From 2-02-FULL-45-10 sp964478235 (GTDB taxonomy: Bacteria; Patescibacteriota; Patescibacteriia; Magasanikbacterales; GWA2-37-8): a stretch of DNA of 14,509 bases. Below the pieces are notes generated by a model. The model saw only the letters and a list, made by a program, of their open reading frames with translations. It ran no database searches and was not told where the DNA came from. The position numbers were made by a program, and so were the translations under genes. This document shows, one piece after another, positions 1-7,106 of the stretch (position 1 is the stretch's first letter; the number at the start of each line of letters is the position of its first letter). The DNA is taken from assembly GCA_964478235.1 (NCBI GenBank), contig CAYZGX010000012.1, forward strand, positions 1 to 14,509, read 5' to 3'.

Positions 1-754
1 TACCTTGGTCCATGAAGTATTCAGCAATAGTGACACCAGCGTATGGAGCGATATAAAGGAGAGCTGCTGGATCAGAAGCGCCAGCGCTAACAACGATAGT
101 ATAGTCCATCGCCCCAGCTTCTTTGAGTTTCTGGGTCAGACGAGCTACTTTAGATTCTTTTTGACCAACAGCCACGTACACACAAATCATGTTTTGGCCT
201 TTTTGGTTCAAAATAGTATCAATCGCAACAGCAGTCTTACCAGTTTGGCGATCGCCGATAATCAGTTCGCGCTGACCGCGACCAACTGGAATCATCGCAT
301 CGATTGCTTTGATACCTGTTTGCACCGGCTGGCTAACTGGCTCGCGAGTCATAACGCCCGGAGCAATTTTTTCAATTGGATAAAAAGTCTTTGTTTTAAA
401 AGCTGATCCACCATCAATTGGCTGACCGAGTGGATTGACCACACGACCAATTAATTCGTCGCCAACTGGAATAGATAAGATGCGGCCGGTGCGTTTAACT
501 GTATCCCCTTCTTTAATATGGCGATACTCACCCAAAATAACAGAACCGATCGTTTCTTCTTCCAAGTTGAGAGCCACACCAAAGGTGCCACCAGGAAACT
601 CTAACATTTCACTAGCTCGACATTTGGACAAACCGCTGAGGCGAGCAATACCGTCGCCGATTTCGACAACAGTACCGACTTCTTCAACGTTAACTTGACG
701 CTCAAAGTCGCCGATATTCTTTTTTAATTCTTCAACAATGTGATTAATGGACAT
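1..754 (-). CDS. atpA: ATP synthase F1 subunit alpha, N-terminal 251 residues (runs off the window)
   Basis: Alpha subunit of the F1 catalytic head; it forms the alpha3-beta3 hexamer and carries the non-catalytic nucleotide sites. The visible part begins MSINHIVEELKK, followed by the beta-barrel domain (about residues 25-90) and the start of the nucleotide-binding domain. The P-loop GDRQTGKT is at residues 167-174, and the family segment GRGQRELIIGDRQTGKTA is intact. The family is usually about 500 residues, so roughly half is present and the gene continues beyond base 1. The ATG at 754 is the only start that gives the normal N terminus; it lies 10 bases after the atpH stop and has no Shine-Dalgarno sequence. 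It is the last visible gene of the ATP synthase operon; gamma, beta and epsilon are expected beyond the edge (inference). Confidence 0.98.
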   Translation of the reverse strand, partial: MSINHIVEELKKNIGDFERQVNVEEVGTVVEIGDGIARLSGLSKCRASEMLEFPGGTFGVALNLEEETIGSVILGEYRHIKEGDTVKRTGRILSIPVGDELIGRVVNPLGQPIDGGSAFKTKTFYPIEKIAPGVMTREPVSQPVQTGIKAIDAMIPVGRGQRELIIGDRQTGKTAVAIDTILNQKGQNMICVYVAVGQKESKVARLTQKLKEAGAMDYTIVVSAGASDPAALLYIAPYAGVTIAEYFMDQG

Positions 755-764
755 ATTCGTGTAA

Positions 765-1151
765 TTAGACTAAGTGTGTTTTCAAGTTTTGTAACTGGGT
801 TTTCAGACTGGCATCAAGGATGGTGTCTTCGGTTCGTATGACGACCCCACCGATAAGACTAGTATCAATTTTTTCTGTGGTATCAACTTTGTCACCAAAC
901 ACTTTAGTAATGTGTCCCAGAGTGGCCTTGTCAATCTCTCGAGCGGTGGTCACTTCTATCGCGACATGGCCTTCTTTCTTTCGAGCATAGCGCTCGTAGG
1001 CTTTCAGAATTATTGGCGCTTTTTTAATAACATTCTTTTTGGATAACAACACTACAAACGCTTCAAGGGCTTTTTTTAGATCAGCCCCTTTGCGATCTTT
1101 GGTGATCTCATAGAGAGCTTTAGCGTAATCTTGTAGTGAATTCTTTCGCAT
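765..1151 (-). CDS. atpH: ATP synthase F1 subunit delta (OSCP), short form
   Basis: Delta subunit, which links the top of F1 to the peripheral b stalk. The N terminus (LQDYAKALYEI) matches the first helix of the OSCP family, and the C-terminal segment IDTSLIGGVVIRTEDTILD followed by a last helix (LKTQLQNLKTHL) is the family signature. At 128 residues it is clearly shorter than the roughly 175-180 of well-studied bacteria; the missing length is in the N-terminal helical domain and the linker. It starts 3 bases after the atpF stop and ends 10 bases before atpA. Assignment rests on the C-terminal signature and on gene order b-delta-alpha; both agree. Confidence 0.93.
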   Translation of the reverse strand: MRKNSLQDYAKALYEITKDRKGADLKKALEAFVVLLSKKNVIKKAPIILKAYERYARKKEGHVAIEVTTAREIDKATLGHITKVFGDKVDTTEKIDTSLIGGVVIRTEDTILDASLKTQLQNLKTHLV

Positions 1152-1154
1152 ACA

Positions 1155-1709
1155 TTATTTAATTTTCTTGATCATGTCGGCGATCAGTTCTTTATCTTTC
1201 TTGTCAGTCATTTTTTCAGCCAAGATTTTTTCGAGAGCCATCACAATCATTTCTGCAGCTTCCTGTTTGATTTCCGATTTCATTTCACCGCGCTCAATCG
1301 CAATGTTTTTCTTAGCCTGCTCCACCAACGCTTCAATCTCTTGCTTAGTCTTGGTTTTCATGGCGGTGTTAATCTTTTCGCTTTCGGCCATAGCACGCTC
1401 TACAATTGCTCCAGCTTCGATTTTTGCTTCAGCAAGTTTAGCTAAATACTGCTCTTCACTCTTGGCCAGATTTTCTTGTACTTTTTTGCTGTTATCAATT
1501 GCTTCGTCAATCATTTTTTGACGTTCGGTCATTTTGATGGTGAGCGGTTTCAAAATCAAAAACCAGATAATGCAGGCGATGATCGCAAAGTTGATCAACT
1601 GAGCGGTAAAAAGTTGACCGTTAATACCAAGTGACGCCAAAACACCTTCATCCTGTGGGGCGCTTTCGTGTACTTCTTCAGCGGCGTACGCTGTATCAAT
1701 AAATTGCAT
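1155..1709 (-). CDS. atpF: ATP synthase Fo subunit b (peripheral stalk)
   Basis: Subunit b anchors the peripheral stalk in the membrane and holds F1 static against c-ring rotation. The protein (184 aa) has an acidic N-terminal extension of about 30 residues containing TAYAAEE, one transmembrane helix at about 35-54 (LINFAIIACIIWFLILKPL), then a long charged helix to the C terminus (about 60-184), as in family b. The N-terminal extension is longer than in Escherichia coli b, where the membrane helix begins almost at residue 1; AYA-A resembles a signal peptidase site, but no hydrophobic stretch precedes it, so I do not read it as cleaved. There is one b gene only, so a homodimer is expected. 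It lies between atpE (60-base gap) and atpH (3-base gap). No Shine-Dalgarno sequence is visible. Confidence 0.95.
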   Translation of the reverse strand: MQFIDTAYAAEEVHESAPQDEGVLASLGINGQLFTAQLINFAIIACIIWFLILKPLTIKMTERQKMIDEAIDNSKKVQENLAKSEEQYLAKLAEAKIEAGAIVERAMAESEKINTAMKTKTKQEIEALVEQAKKNIAIERGEMKSEIKQEAAEMIVMALEKILAEKMTDKKDKELIADMIKKIK

Positions 1710-1769
1710 AAATACATTCGTTAAATAGTTCTAGGCTGGACGACCAGACATCTGATCGCCCAAGTAGGA

Positions 1770-2000
1770 TTATTTGAGGGTGAAAACAACTACGAGAGAG
1801 TAGATAGCGATAGCTTCAGCAAACGCTGCACCGAGCAACATTGGAACGAAGATTTTACCACCGGCTTCTGGGTTGCGGCCGATAGCTTCCATAGCTTTGG
1901 AAACGATTGTGCCGATAGCAAAAGCTGGGGCCAAACCACCGATAGCCATAGTGGTGCCTTTAATGATAGCTAGCACGTTTTCATGGGAAATACCTTCCAT
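1770..2000 (-). CDS. atpE: ATP synthase Fo subunit c (rotor ring)
   Basis: Subunit c (76 aa), a hairpin of two membrane helices (about 9-38 and 50-74) joined by the polar loop R42-N-P-E-A, which contacts F1. The ion-binding carboxylate is E62 in helix 2 (GAAFAEAIAIYS). Compared with the Na+ type c of Ilyobacter tartaricus, the Gln ligand position in helix 1 is I29 and the Ser after the Glu is A63, although Y67 is kept; the sequence therefore favours proton coupling (inference). The helix 1 glycine motif is eroded to GLAPAFAIG. The ATG at 2000 is preceded by a run of T on the coding strand and no Shine-Dalgarno sequence. The 147 bases upstream contain a large hairpin and a lone -10-like TATACT (2031-2036) without a good -35. 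Confidence 0.97.
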   Translation of the reverse strand: MEGISHENVLAIIKGTTMAIGGLAPAFAIGTIVSKAMEAIGRNPEAGGKIFVPMLLGAAFAEAIAIYSLVVVFTLK

Positions 2001-2153
2001 AAAAAAATAGTTTAGTGATACTCACGCTTTAGTATAATGAACAGTACTCGTGCATGTGCGTGGCATGCATTCCTGTGTCATTAGTATCAATTAATTAATA
2101 GAACAACGGGGTAACTCGACGGTTACTCTGTTGTAGTCACTAATTAATTAGTG
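2001..2153. repeat. atpB-atpE intercistronic region with nested hairpin and 16-bp palindrome
   Basis: This is the only sizeable gap inside the ATP synthase operon. A stem-loop lies at 2103-2134: ACAACGGGGTAAC pairs with GTTACTCTGTTGT around a 6-base loop. Read as plus-strand RNA it pairs fully with two G-U pairs; on the transcribed minus strand it has two A-C mismatches. It is enclosed by AT-rich arms (2092-2099 with 2143-2150) that can extend the stem. A perfect palindrome, CACTAATTAATTAGTG, spans 2138-2153 and covers the atpB stop codon. A small GCATG/CATGC inverted repeat occurs near 2052-2068. Possible roles are RNA stability or raised atpE translation; this is inference. Confidence 0.6.
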
Positions 2154-2942
2154 GTGGCTTTCGTCGCTACCATGTGGCTCGGAGGTGGCGACAGTCATAT
2201 ACACGATAGTCAAAATAGCAAACACACTTGCCTGAATTAGACCAACCATAAGTTCAAGCAACATAAACGGTGTTGGCATCACAAAACTGGCAATACTTGC
2301 AATAACAGTAATGAGCACTTCACCGGCGAAAATGTTCCCAAATAAACGAAGGGAGAGCGAGGCCACTTTAGCAGCTTCGCCAGCAATTTCAATAATCCCA
2401 ACAATAAATTCCACCAAAGCACTAAAAATAGCGATTGGTCCTTTGGAAATACTTTTAGCAATCGTACCGAGCTGAATAAACTTGTTGAGGTGAGTAAAAA
2501 AACCAATACTAAAGAAGGCGAACAGGTGGGAGGAAATGACCGCTACGAGCGCCATAGCCACCGTAAGATTTAAATCGGTGTTGGCTGGACGCAACAAGAA
2601 ATTATGGCCAACCATAATACTGCCAGTGCCTGGGAGAAGCCCGAGCCAATTAGAGAGAAGGATAAAGAAAAAAACCGAACCAACGATTGGTAAAAATTTG
2701 AGAGTTTTTTTACGATCCCCGGTCACTTGATCAAAATAACCCATGAGGAGATCCAAAATATGCTCTAAACCATTCTGAAACTTACCTGGACGAAACTTGA
2801 CGGTGCTTTTTACCACGATACCGACTAACAAAAAAATCACCAAGGCGAGCCATGTATTAATCATGGTATTGGTGATCGGAAAAGTACCAACGTGAAATAA
2901 GGTTTCGGGAGCAAGTGTCGGAATGTGAAGTTCAGCAGCCAT
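2148..2942 (-). CDS. atpB: ATP synthase Fo subunit a (stator channel)
   Basis: Subunit a forms the two ion half-channels next to the c ring. The 264-aa product has the amphipathic first helix and five to six membrane helices of the family. The essential arginine is R199 in SLSLRLFGNIFAGE, and the RPANTDLN motif that begins the third helix region is at 119-126. The C terminus ends in a histidine/acid-rich tail (EPHGSDESHH). I chose the ATG at 2942, giving MAAELHIPTL; a TTG two codons upstream is in frame but abuts the upstream stop codon. The gene begins 6 bases after the AtpZ-like gene. No Shine-Dalgarno sequence is visible, so translation probably couples to the upstream gene. Confidence 0.97.
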   Translation of the reverse strand: MAAELHIPTLAPETLFHVGTFPITNTMINTWLALVIFLLVGIVVKSTVKFRPGKFQNGLEHILDLLMGYFDQVTGDRKKTLKFLPIVGSVFFFILLSNWLGLLPGTGSIMVGHNFLLRPANTDLNLTVAMALVAVISSHLFAFFSIGFFTHLNKFIQLGTIAKSISKGPIAIFSALVEFIVGIIEIAGEAAKVASLSLRLFGNIFAGEVLITVIASIASFVMPTPFMLLELMVGLIQASVFAILTIVYMTVATSEPHGSDESHH

Positions 2943-2948
2943 AGTCAA

Positions 2949-3221
2949 TTATTTCTGAGTAGAATCAGTTTTAACAATTTCTTGATATTCCTGAGAATAT
3001 TTTTTGGTTTTTTTATAAATAGATAGCATCGAAGTGCCAAAAGCCAGCGCGAGCCCCACCAGAAGGAACAGAGGACTTCGATTGTACTTTTCATCTAGAT
3101 ATGTACCGAGAAGTGCAAAAAGTACGGCAGGTACAGCGATAGTACCGGTGAAATCTCCGACTATCTTCATGGCAAAGATGTAGTAGGAACGGTCAGTTAG
3201 TTTTTTTGGTTGTTCTGTCAT
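2949..3221 (-). CDS. AtpZ/AtpI-like ATP synthase-associated membrane protein
   Basis: A 90-aa protein with two membrane helices (about 15-37 and 46-65) and a charged C-terminal tail, matching the AtpZ/AtpI family (ATP synthase gene 1) that is often the first gene of bacterial atp operons. The family has been linked to c-ring assembly and to Mg2+/Ca2+ transport. Visible family features are G-D-F-x-G in helix 1 and GTYLDEKY between the helices. I chose the ATG at 3221 (MTEQPKK); a longer frame to 3257 would begin upstream of the promoter -10 element and so cannot be on the same message. The start lies only about 8 bases from the predicted transcription start, so the message is nearly leaderless. 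Confidence 0.85.
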   Translation of the reverse strand: MTEQPKKLTDRSYYIFAMKIVGDFTGTIAVPAVLFALLGTYLDEKYNRSPLFLLVGLALAFGTSMLSIYKKTKKYSQEYQEIVKTDSTQK

Positions 3222-3235
3222 AAAATTGCGCAGAT

Positions 3236-3264
3236 AGCATATAGTAATTTTGCGCAAAAGTCAA
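3236..3264 (-). promoter_or_regulatory. Sigma70-like promoter of the ATP synthase operon
   Basis: On the minus strand, TTGACT (3259-3264) and TATGCT (3236-3241) are separated by 17 bases. The expected start is near 3229, about 8 bases before the AtpZ-like ATG. It sits directly after the terminator of the preceding operon, which supports an independent atp transcript. Confidence 0.75.
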
Positions 3265-3272
3265 GAGGCTTC

Positions 3273-3304
3273 AAAAAATGAAACAGCGCCCGAGCGGGCG
3301 CTGT
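3273..3304 (-). terminator. Intrinsic terminator of the rsmI-metG-tatD operon
   Basis: On the minus strand, ACAGCGCCC and GGGCGCTGT form a perfect 9-bp GC-rich stem with a 4-base loop, followed by TTCATTTTTT. It lies 28 bases after the stop codon of the kinase-like gene and just before the atp promoter. Confidence 0.88.
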
Positions 3305-3331
3305 ACCAAAAATGTCTCTTTTTCTCTTATC

Positions 3332-3949
3332 TTAGCTCTTTTCATCAGCGAGACGGTGGAGATCGAAGACAAACAGCTTCTTGGTTTCCGGGTCATAAAA
3401 CATGTTATGATCGCTCACATCCACAAATTCACCCAAAGCTTGCTGAATAGCCACCACTCTTTTTTTGAGTTCTTCTTGCTCAAGAAGCGAAATCTTGTGC
3501 CGGTCGGGAGTGTAGAGGTAATACATCGCTTCCTGCATATTTCCTTGCCAGTCCGCTACAAAATAGTGCTGCCGAGCATCCGAAAACCCAAGCTGGGCTG
3601 GAATAACTTCCACATTAGGGAGCTTGGTCAGCAGGTCTTGGGCCACTTCGTTGCTTTTAAACTCGTTATAGCCTCCATGTTTAGAATAAAATCCTTCACA
3701 TTTCACAAAAAAACGCTCATCACCCACCCGGAGTTCAAAAGCTGGTGCCGGATTTCGTTTGAGCCGCTCCACTGATACCGTTCCGTCCGCGCTCGTGAGC
3801 AATTCATCGTTTCGTGTATCTAGAGCCGTGGTAATTAATCGCTGCGCTTCAGCGACAACTCCAGGATGCTCTTTGACAAACTGTTTGAATGATTCGGTGT
3901 AAGCCAATTTTTTGGTGGCCGCTACCCGTTCACGTGATCCTTCTTTCAT
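3332..3949 (-). CDS. Unknown protein with protein-kinase-like residue pattern
   Basis: A 205-aa soluble protein; I do not recognise a named family. Several residues fall at kinase-fold spacing: K83 in a strand-like FFVKCEGF, E101 in a following helix (FKSNEVAQDLL) 18 residues on, D177-VSDH-N182 (the D-x4-N of a catalytic loop), and D196 in LFVFDLHR, 14 residues after the Asn, where the DFG-type Asp would be. In protein kinase A the corresponding gaps are 19, 75, 5 and 13; here they are 18, 76, 5 and 14. No glycine-rich loop is evident before K83, and the C-terminal lobe ends right after D196, so it would be a minimal or inactive version. An aminoglycoside-phosphotransferase-like relative is equally possible. 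It overlaps the tatD stop by 4 bases (ATGA), implying translational coupling, and is the last gene of its operon. Confidence 0.7.
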   Translation of the reverse strand: MKEGSRERVAATKKLAYTESFKQFVKEHPGVVAEAQRLITTALDTRNDELLTSADGTVSVERLKRNPAPAFELRVGDERFFVKCEGFYSKHGGYNEFKSNEVAQDLLTKLPNVEVIPAQLGFSDARQHYFVADWQGNMQEAMYYLYTPDRHKISLLEQEELKKRVVAIQQALGEFVDVSDHNMFYDPETKKLFVFDLHRLADEKS

Positions 3950-4803
3950 ACGCGTATTTTGGTGAATAAACGTAACGCATTGTCAGTGGTGGCTCTGAGC
4001 ACCTCTTCGAGGGTGATACCCCGAAGCTCGGCGATTTTCTGAGCGGTCGCTTCGGCCATCCATGGCTCCCCTCTTTTTCCTCGATACGGCAGTGGCGACA
4101 AATACGGACAATCGGTTTCTAGCAAGATTTTATCAAGCGGCATCCGGCGTACGACTTCGAGTAAATCTTCTTGCGCTTGCGGGTTTTTCTTTTGCGGAGG
4201 AAAGGTGATAACCCCAGTGAATCCGATATAAAAGCCCATTTGCAAATACTGTTCAGCGTAGTGCCAGTTGCTGGTATAGCAATGAACTGTGCCGGTGAGA
4301 TTGGGCGAGGTATCTCGCCTAACGTCGCTTAACATTGGAATAAGGTACTGATGCGCTTCACGACAGTGAATAACTAATGGAAGATTCATTTCTGCAGCTA
4401 GGCGAATATGCCCACTAAACACTTCTTTCTGTTTTGGCAACATCTCTTCAGCAGTCATTCCCTCGGGGATACGGTAGAGATCGAGCCCACACTCCCCCAC
4501 CCCAATCACTTTTGGATCCTCAGCTAATTTTTTGTAGTACTCGTAATCAAAATCTTCTTCACGCGATTGAAACGAGCCTTCAGCTTCATCAACCCATTTT
4601 GAAAAAAGATGCTCTGGGTGAAGCCCGATACTTGCGAAGGTGCGAGGATACAGATTGGCCACCTCTACTCCTTTTTTGCTGGTGTCTTTTTGAGTACCTA
4701 CGAGATTTATAATAGCTCCCCGGTCGAGGGAGCGTTTTATAACTTCAGCCATATCGTCTTTGTAGGCGTTAAAATGGACGTGGGCGTGCGTATCAACCAA
4801 CAT
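3946..4803 (-). CDS. tatD: TatD-family metal-dependent DNase/hydrolase
   Basis: TatD-type amidohydrolase-fold nuclease (285 aa), associated in other bacteria with 3'-5' exonuclease activity on DNA/RNA and D-aminoacyl-tRNA deacylase activity. Metal ligands are all present: H6 and H8 in DTHAHVHF, E104 in GVGECGLD, H146 in LVIHCRE, H174 in TVHCYT and D231 in LLETDCPYL. The C terminus carries the usual RGKRGEPWM and DNALRLF segments. It is somewhat longer than the typical 255-265 because of an acidic insertion (about 72-92). The ATG at 4803 follows the metG stop by 4 bases. tatD next to metG is a common pairing in bacteria and supports the operon reading. Confidence 0.95.
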   Translation of the reverse strand: MLVDTHAHVHFNAYKDDMAEVIKRSLDRGAIINLVGTQKDTSKKGVEVANLYPRTFASIGLHPEHLFSKWVDEAEGSFQSREEDFDYEYYKKLAEDPKVIGVGECGLDLYRIPEGMTAEEMLPKQKEVFSGHIRLAAEMNLPLVIHCREAHQYLIPMLSDVRRDTSPNLTGTVHCYTSNWHYAEQYLQMGFYIGFTGVITFPPQKKNPQAQEDLLEVVRRMPLDKILLETDCPYLSPLPYRGKRGEPWMAEATAQKIAELRGITLEEVLRATTDNALRLFTKIRV

Positions 4804-4807
4804 AGCG

Positions 4808-6352
4808 TTAGGCTTTAATTTCTAAGCGTGGGAACAACGGCTCCCCTTTGCTGATAGTGTTGCCAACGGTCAGATCCACCCACTGTTGAAGATCGAGAAG
4901 TGGTTTGGCAAATTCTTTTTCAACACTCAAACCAAGTTGCGTGATAATTTTTTCAGATGTTTCTGGCATCACTGGATAGATCATAATGGCGATATGACGT
5001 AGCGCTTCCGCCAAATGATACAGCAGATCATGCACTTCGGTCATCTTACCAGTTTTGGCCATTGCCCATGGCTCGCGGTCAGAAATCATCTGATCGCAGG
5101 CGGTCAGAAACTTCCAGGTGGCCTCAAGAGCCAAATCAAAGCGCCAGCGTCCCATATTTTCAATATAGAGTGGCCAAATAGTCTCTACCAAAAGATCAGC
5201 GAGCCCACTCCCCGGCGTAGTGACTGCTGGGACAACGCCGCCACTGTATTTTTCAATCATAGTCAGCACGCGGTTGGTGAGATTGCCGAGACCGTTGGCT
5301 AAATCGCCATTAAAGCGCTCTTGAAATTGTTTGTGTGAAAAATTGCCATCATTATCAAACGGAATCTCCCGCATCAAGAAATAACGAACGGCCTCAAGCG
5401 GATACTGCCCCACGATTTCTAGAGGATCAATCACATTACCCAAACTTTTACTCATTTTTTGCCCATCAACCGTAATCCAGCCATGAACAGCAATTTGTCG
5501 TGGTAATTCCATTTGCGCCGCCATAAGCATGGCTGGCCAAAGAATCGCATGAAAACGGTTAATCTCTTTGCCAACCACGTGGGTGACTGTCGGCCAATAC
5601 TTCACTAAGTCCGCGTCGGATTTTCCGCCATAATTAAGTGCGGTAATATAATTAGTGAGAGCATCAAACCAGACATACATCACCTGACTGTCATCTCCCG
5701 GCACCGGAATACCCCAAGGTAATTTTTCTTTGGAGCGAGAAATACTGACATCTTCGAGGCCGGCTTTCAAAATACCCTTCATCTCATTGAAACGAGTATC
5801 TGGAAAAACAAAATTTGGCTGATTTTCAAACAAAAACTCTAACGGCTCTTGGAAGCTCGATAGGCGGAAAAAATAGTTTTCTTCTGAAACAGTCTCTGGC
5901 TCCCGATTGTGATCAGGGCATTTACCGTTTACCAAATCTTTTTCAGTCTTAAATGATTCACAGCCCACACAATACAAACCAGTGTAGGTTTTTTTATAAA
6001 TATGCCCATTCTCAGCTACCAATTTCCAAAAAGCCTGCGCCCCTTTGATGTGGCGGTCTTCGGTGGTGCGGATAAAATCATCATTGGAGATATTCCACTG
6101 GTCAGCTAGGCTTTGAAATACTGCTGAGTTTTCATCGACAAACGTCCGCGCATCTTTGCCCTGCTCCTTGGCAGTTTTTAGAATCTTCTGCCCGTGTTCA
6201 TCGGTGCCAGTGAGAAATCGCACATCGTTACCTAACAAGCGCTGGTAGCGCGCCATAACGTCGCTATAGAGGAGTTCCAATGCAAACCCGATATGTGGGC
6301 GGGCGTTGGTGTAAGCGATAGCTGTGGTCAAATAAAATGGTTTACGGTTCAT
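4808..6352 (-). CDS. metG: Methionyl-tRNA synthetase
   Basis: Class I synthetase charging tRNA-Met and initiator tRNA with methionine (514 aa, cytoplasm). The nucleotide-binding signature is HIGF at 20-23 (the last position is Phe instead of the usual His) and KMSKS at 299-303. The connective peptide carries one zinc knuckle with C128, C131, C145 and H148, the single-knuckle type. An anticodon-binding helical domain follows (about 350-480). The extra C-terminal tRNA-binding OB domain present in longer bacterial enzymes is absent. It starts 12 bases after rsmI and ends 4 bases before tatD. No Shine-Dalgarno sequence precedes the ATG at 6352. Confidence 0.97.
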   Translation of the reverse strand: MNRKPFYLTTAIAYTNARPHIGFALELLYSDVMARYQRLLGNDVRFLTGTDEHGQKILKTAKEQGKDARTFVDENSAVFQSLADQWNISNDDFIRTTEDRHIKGAQAFWKLVAENGHIYKKTYTGLYCVGCESFKTEKDLVNGKCPDHNREPETVSEENYFFRLSSFQEPLEFLFENQPNFVFPDTRFNEMKGILKAGLEDVSISRSKEKLPWGIPVPGDDSQVMYVWFDALTNYITALNYGGKSDADLVKYWPTVTHVVGKEINRFHAILWPAMLMAAQMELPRQIAVHGWITVDGQKMSKSLGNVIDPLEIVGQYPLEAVRYFLMREIPFDNDGNFSHKQFQERFNGDLANGLGNLTNRVLTMIEKYSGGVVPAVTTPGSGLADLLVETIWPLYIENMGRWRFDLALEATWKFLTACDQMISDREPWAMAKTGKMTEVHDLLYHLAEALRHIAIMIYPVMPETSEKIITQLGLSVEKEFAKPLLDLQQWVDLTVGNTISKGEPLFPRLEIKA

Positions 6353-6364
6353 AGGACGGAAAGA

Positions 6365-7030
6365 TTAAATAGGTGCAACGATGACGACAAACTCCCCCCG
6401 TTCATCTATTTGTAAAGCGCTTAATTCACTAGCTGACAATCGGTACCAAGTCTCAAACTTTTTGGTAAGCTCCCGACCAATAATTACTTCACGTTTTGGT
6501 GGCAACACCCCGGCCAAATCTCCCAAACACTTCATGATGCGATGACCAGATTCGTAGAACGCCACGGTATGTTCAATTTTGGCGACTTCTTGGAAATATT
6601 TTTGTCGTTTATTTTTGTGTGGCGGAAATCCGAGGAAGGTGAAGCGGTCAGTGGGCACTCCCGAAACCGACAGCGCAGTCACGAGGGCTGACACGCCCGG
6701 GATTGGGACGACACTTATCCCCTTTTTGACTAAATAGCTTACTAAAATATTGCCCGGGTCGCTAATCCCTGGCGTCCCAGCATCGGTGACGAGCCCGAGG
6801 TTTTTCCCTTCATTCAAGAGAGCTTCCACCTCTTTGATTCGGCGCATATCGCTATGCTGATGATAACTCATGCTTTTGGTCGGGATACCATAGTGATCAA
6901 ACAGATTTTTGGACACCCGGGTATCTTCGCACAACACCACATCAACCGTTTTGAGGGTTTCTACCGCCCGATAGGTCATATCTCCCAAATTCCCAATCGG
7001 CGTCGCTATAATGTATAAAATTCCAGTCAT
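6365..7030 (-). CDS. rsmI: 16S rRNA (cytidine-2'-O)-methyltransferase RsmI
   Basis: RsmI 2'-O-methylates C1402 of 16S rRNA in the decoding centre, using SAM. The 221-aa product has the tetrapyrrole-methylase fold with family motifs: GILYIIATPIGNLGD at the N terminus, CEDTRVSKNL at about 34-43, VTDAGTPGISDPG at about 77-89, and PIPGVSALV at about 104-112. It lacks the C-terminal domain of the 286-aa Escherichia coli enzyme and ends after EFVVIVAPI. I chose the ATG at 7030, since it gives the canonical N terminus; the frame is open 24 codons further upstream, but that part crosses a hairpin and has no family match. It is the first gene of the rsmI-metG-tatD operon. Confidence 0.94.
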   Translation of the reverse strand: MTGILYIIATPIGNLGDMTYRAVETLKTVDVVLCEDTRVSKNLFDHYGIPTKSMSYHQHSDMRRIKEVEALLNEGKNLGLVTDAGTPGISDPGNILVSYLVKKGISVVPIPGVSALVTALSVSGVPTDRFTFLGFPPHKNKRQKYFQEVAKIEHTVAFYESGHRIMKCLGDLAGVLPPKREVIIGRELTKKFETWYRLSASELSALQIDERGEFVVIVAPI

Positions 7031-7040
7031 AATGCTTCGT

Positions 7041-7069
7041 ATGGTAACAAAAACGTCTCTAAAAGGCAA
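7041..7069 (-). promoter_or_regulatory. Possible weak promoter of the rsmI operon
   Basis: On the minus strand, TTGCCT (7064-7069) and TACCAT (7041-7046) lie 17 bases apart, 4 of 6 matches each. The start would fall about 4 bases before the rsmI ATG, a nearly leaderless arrangement like that of the atp operon. The elements are weak and overlap the T-rich tail of the preceding terminator. Confidence 0.4.
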
Positions 7070-7096
7070 ACAAAGAGCGCCTTGTCGGCACTCTTT
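7061..7096 (-). terminator. Terminator hairpin after the cysteine desulfurase gene
   Basis: On the minus strand, AAAGAGTGCC pairs with GGCGCTCTTT (10 bp with one U-G pair, 5-base loop), followed by GTTTGCCTTTT. The stem pairs better on the minus strand than on the plus strand. It begins 11 bases after the desulfurase stop codon. The T tract is interrupted, so termination may be partial. Confidence 0.65.
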
Positions 7097-7106
7097 GAAC
7101 ATCGGC

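Noticed and set aside
5..698. Plus-strand open frames at 5-406 and 435-698.
   Set aside because: They are antisense to atpA, whose P-loop and conserved segments are intact, and they have no recognisable content or promoter.
2942..2948. Upstream TTG start for atpB.
   Set aside because: It would add only two residues and directly abuts the previous stop codon; the ATG at 2942 gives the usual start and is the better codon.
3250..3775. Plus-strand open frames at 3250-3450 and 3278-3775.
   Set aside because: They lie antisense to the kinase-like gene and across its terminator, with no promoter or conserved content.
7031..7102. A 24-codon N-terminal extension of RsmI.
   Set aside because: It runs through the hairpin at 7072-7096 and shows no family similarity; the ATG at 7030 gives the canonical GILYIIATPIGNLGD start.
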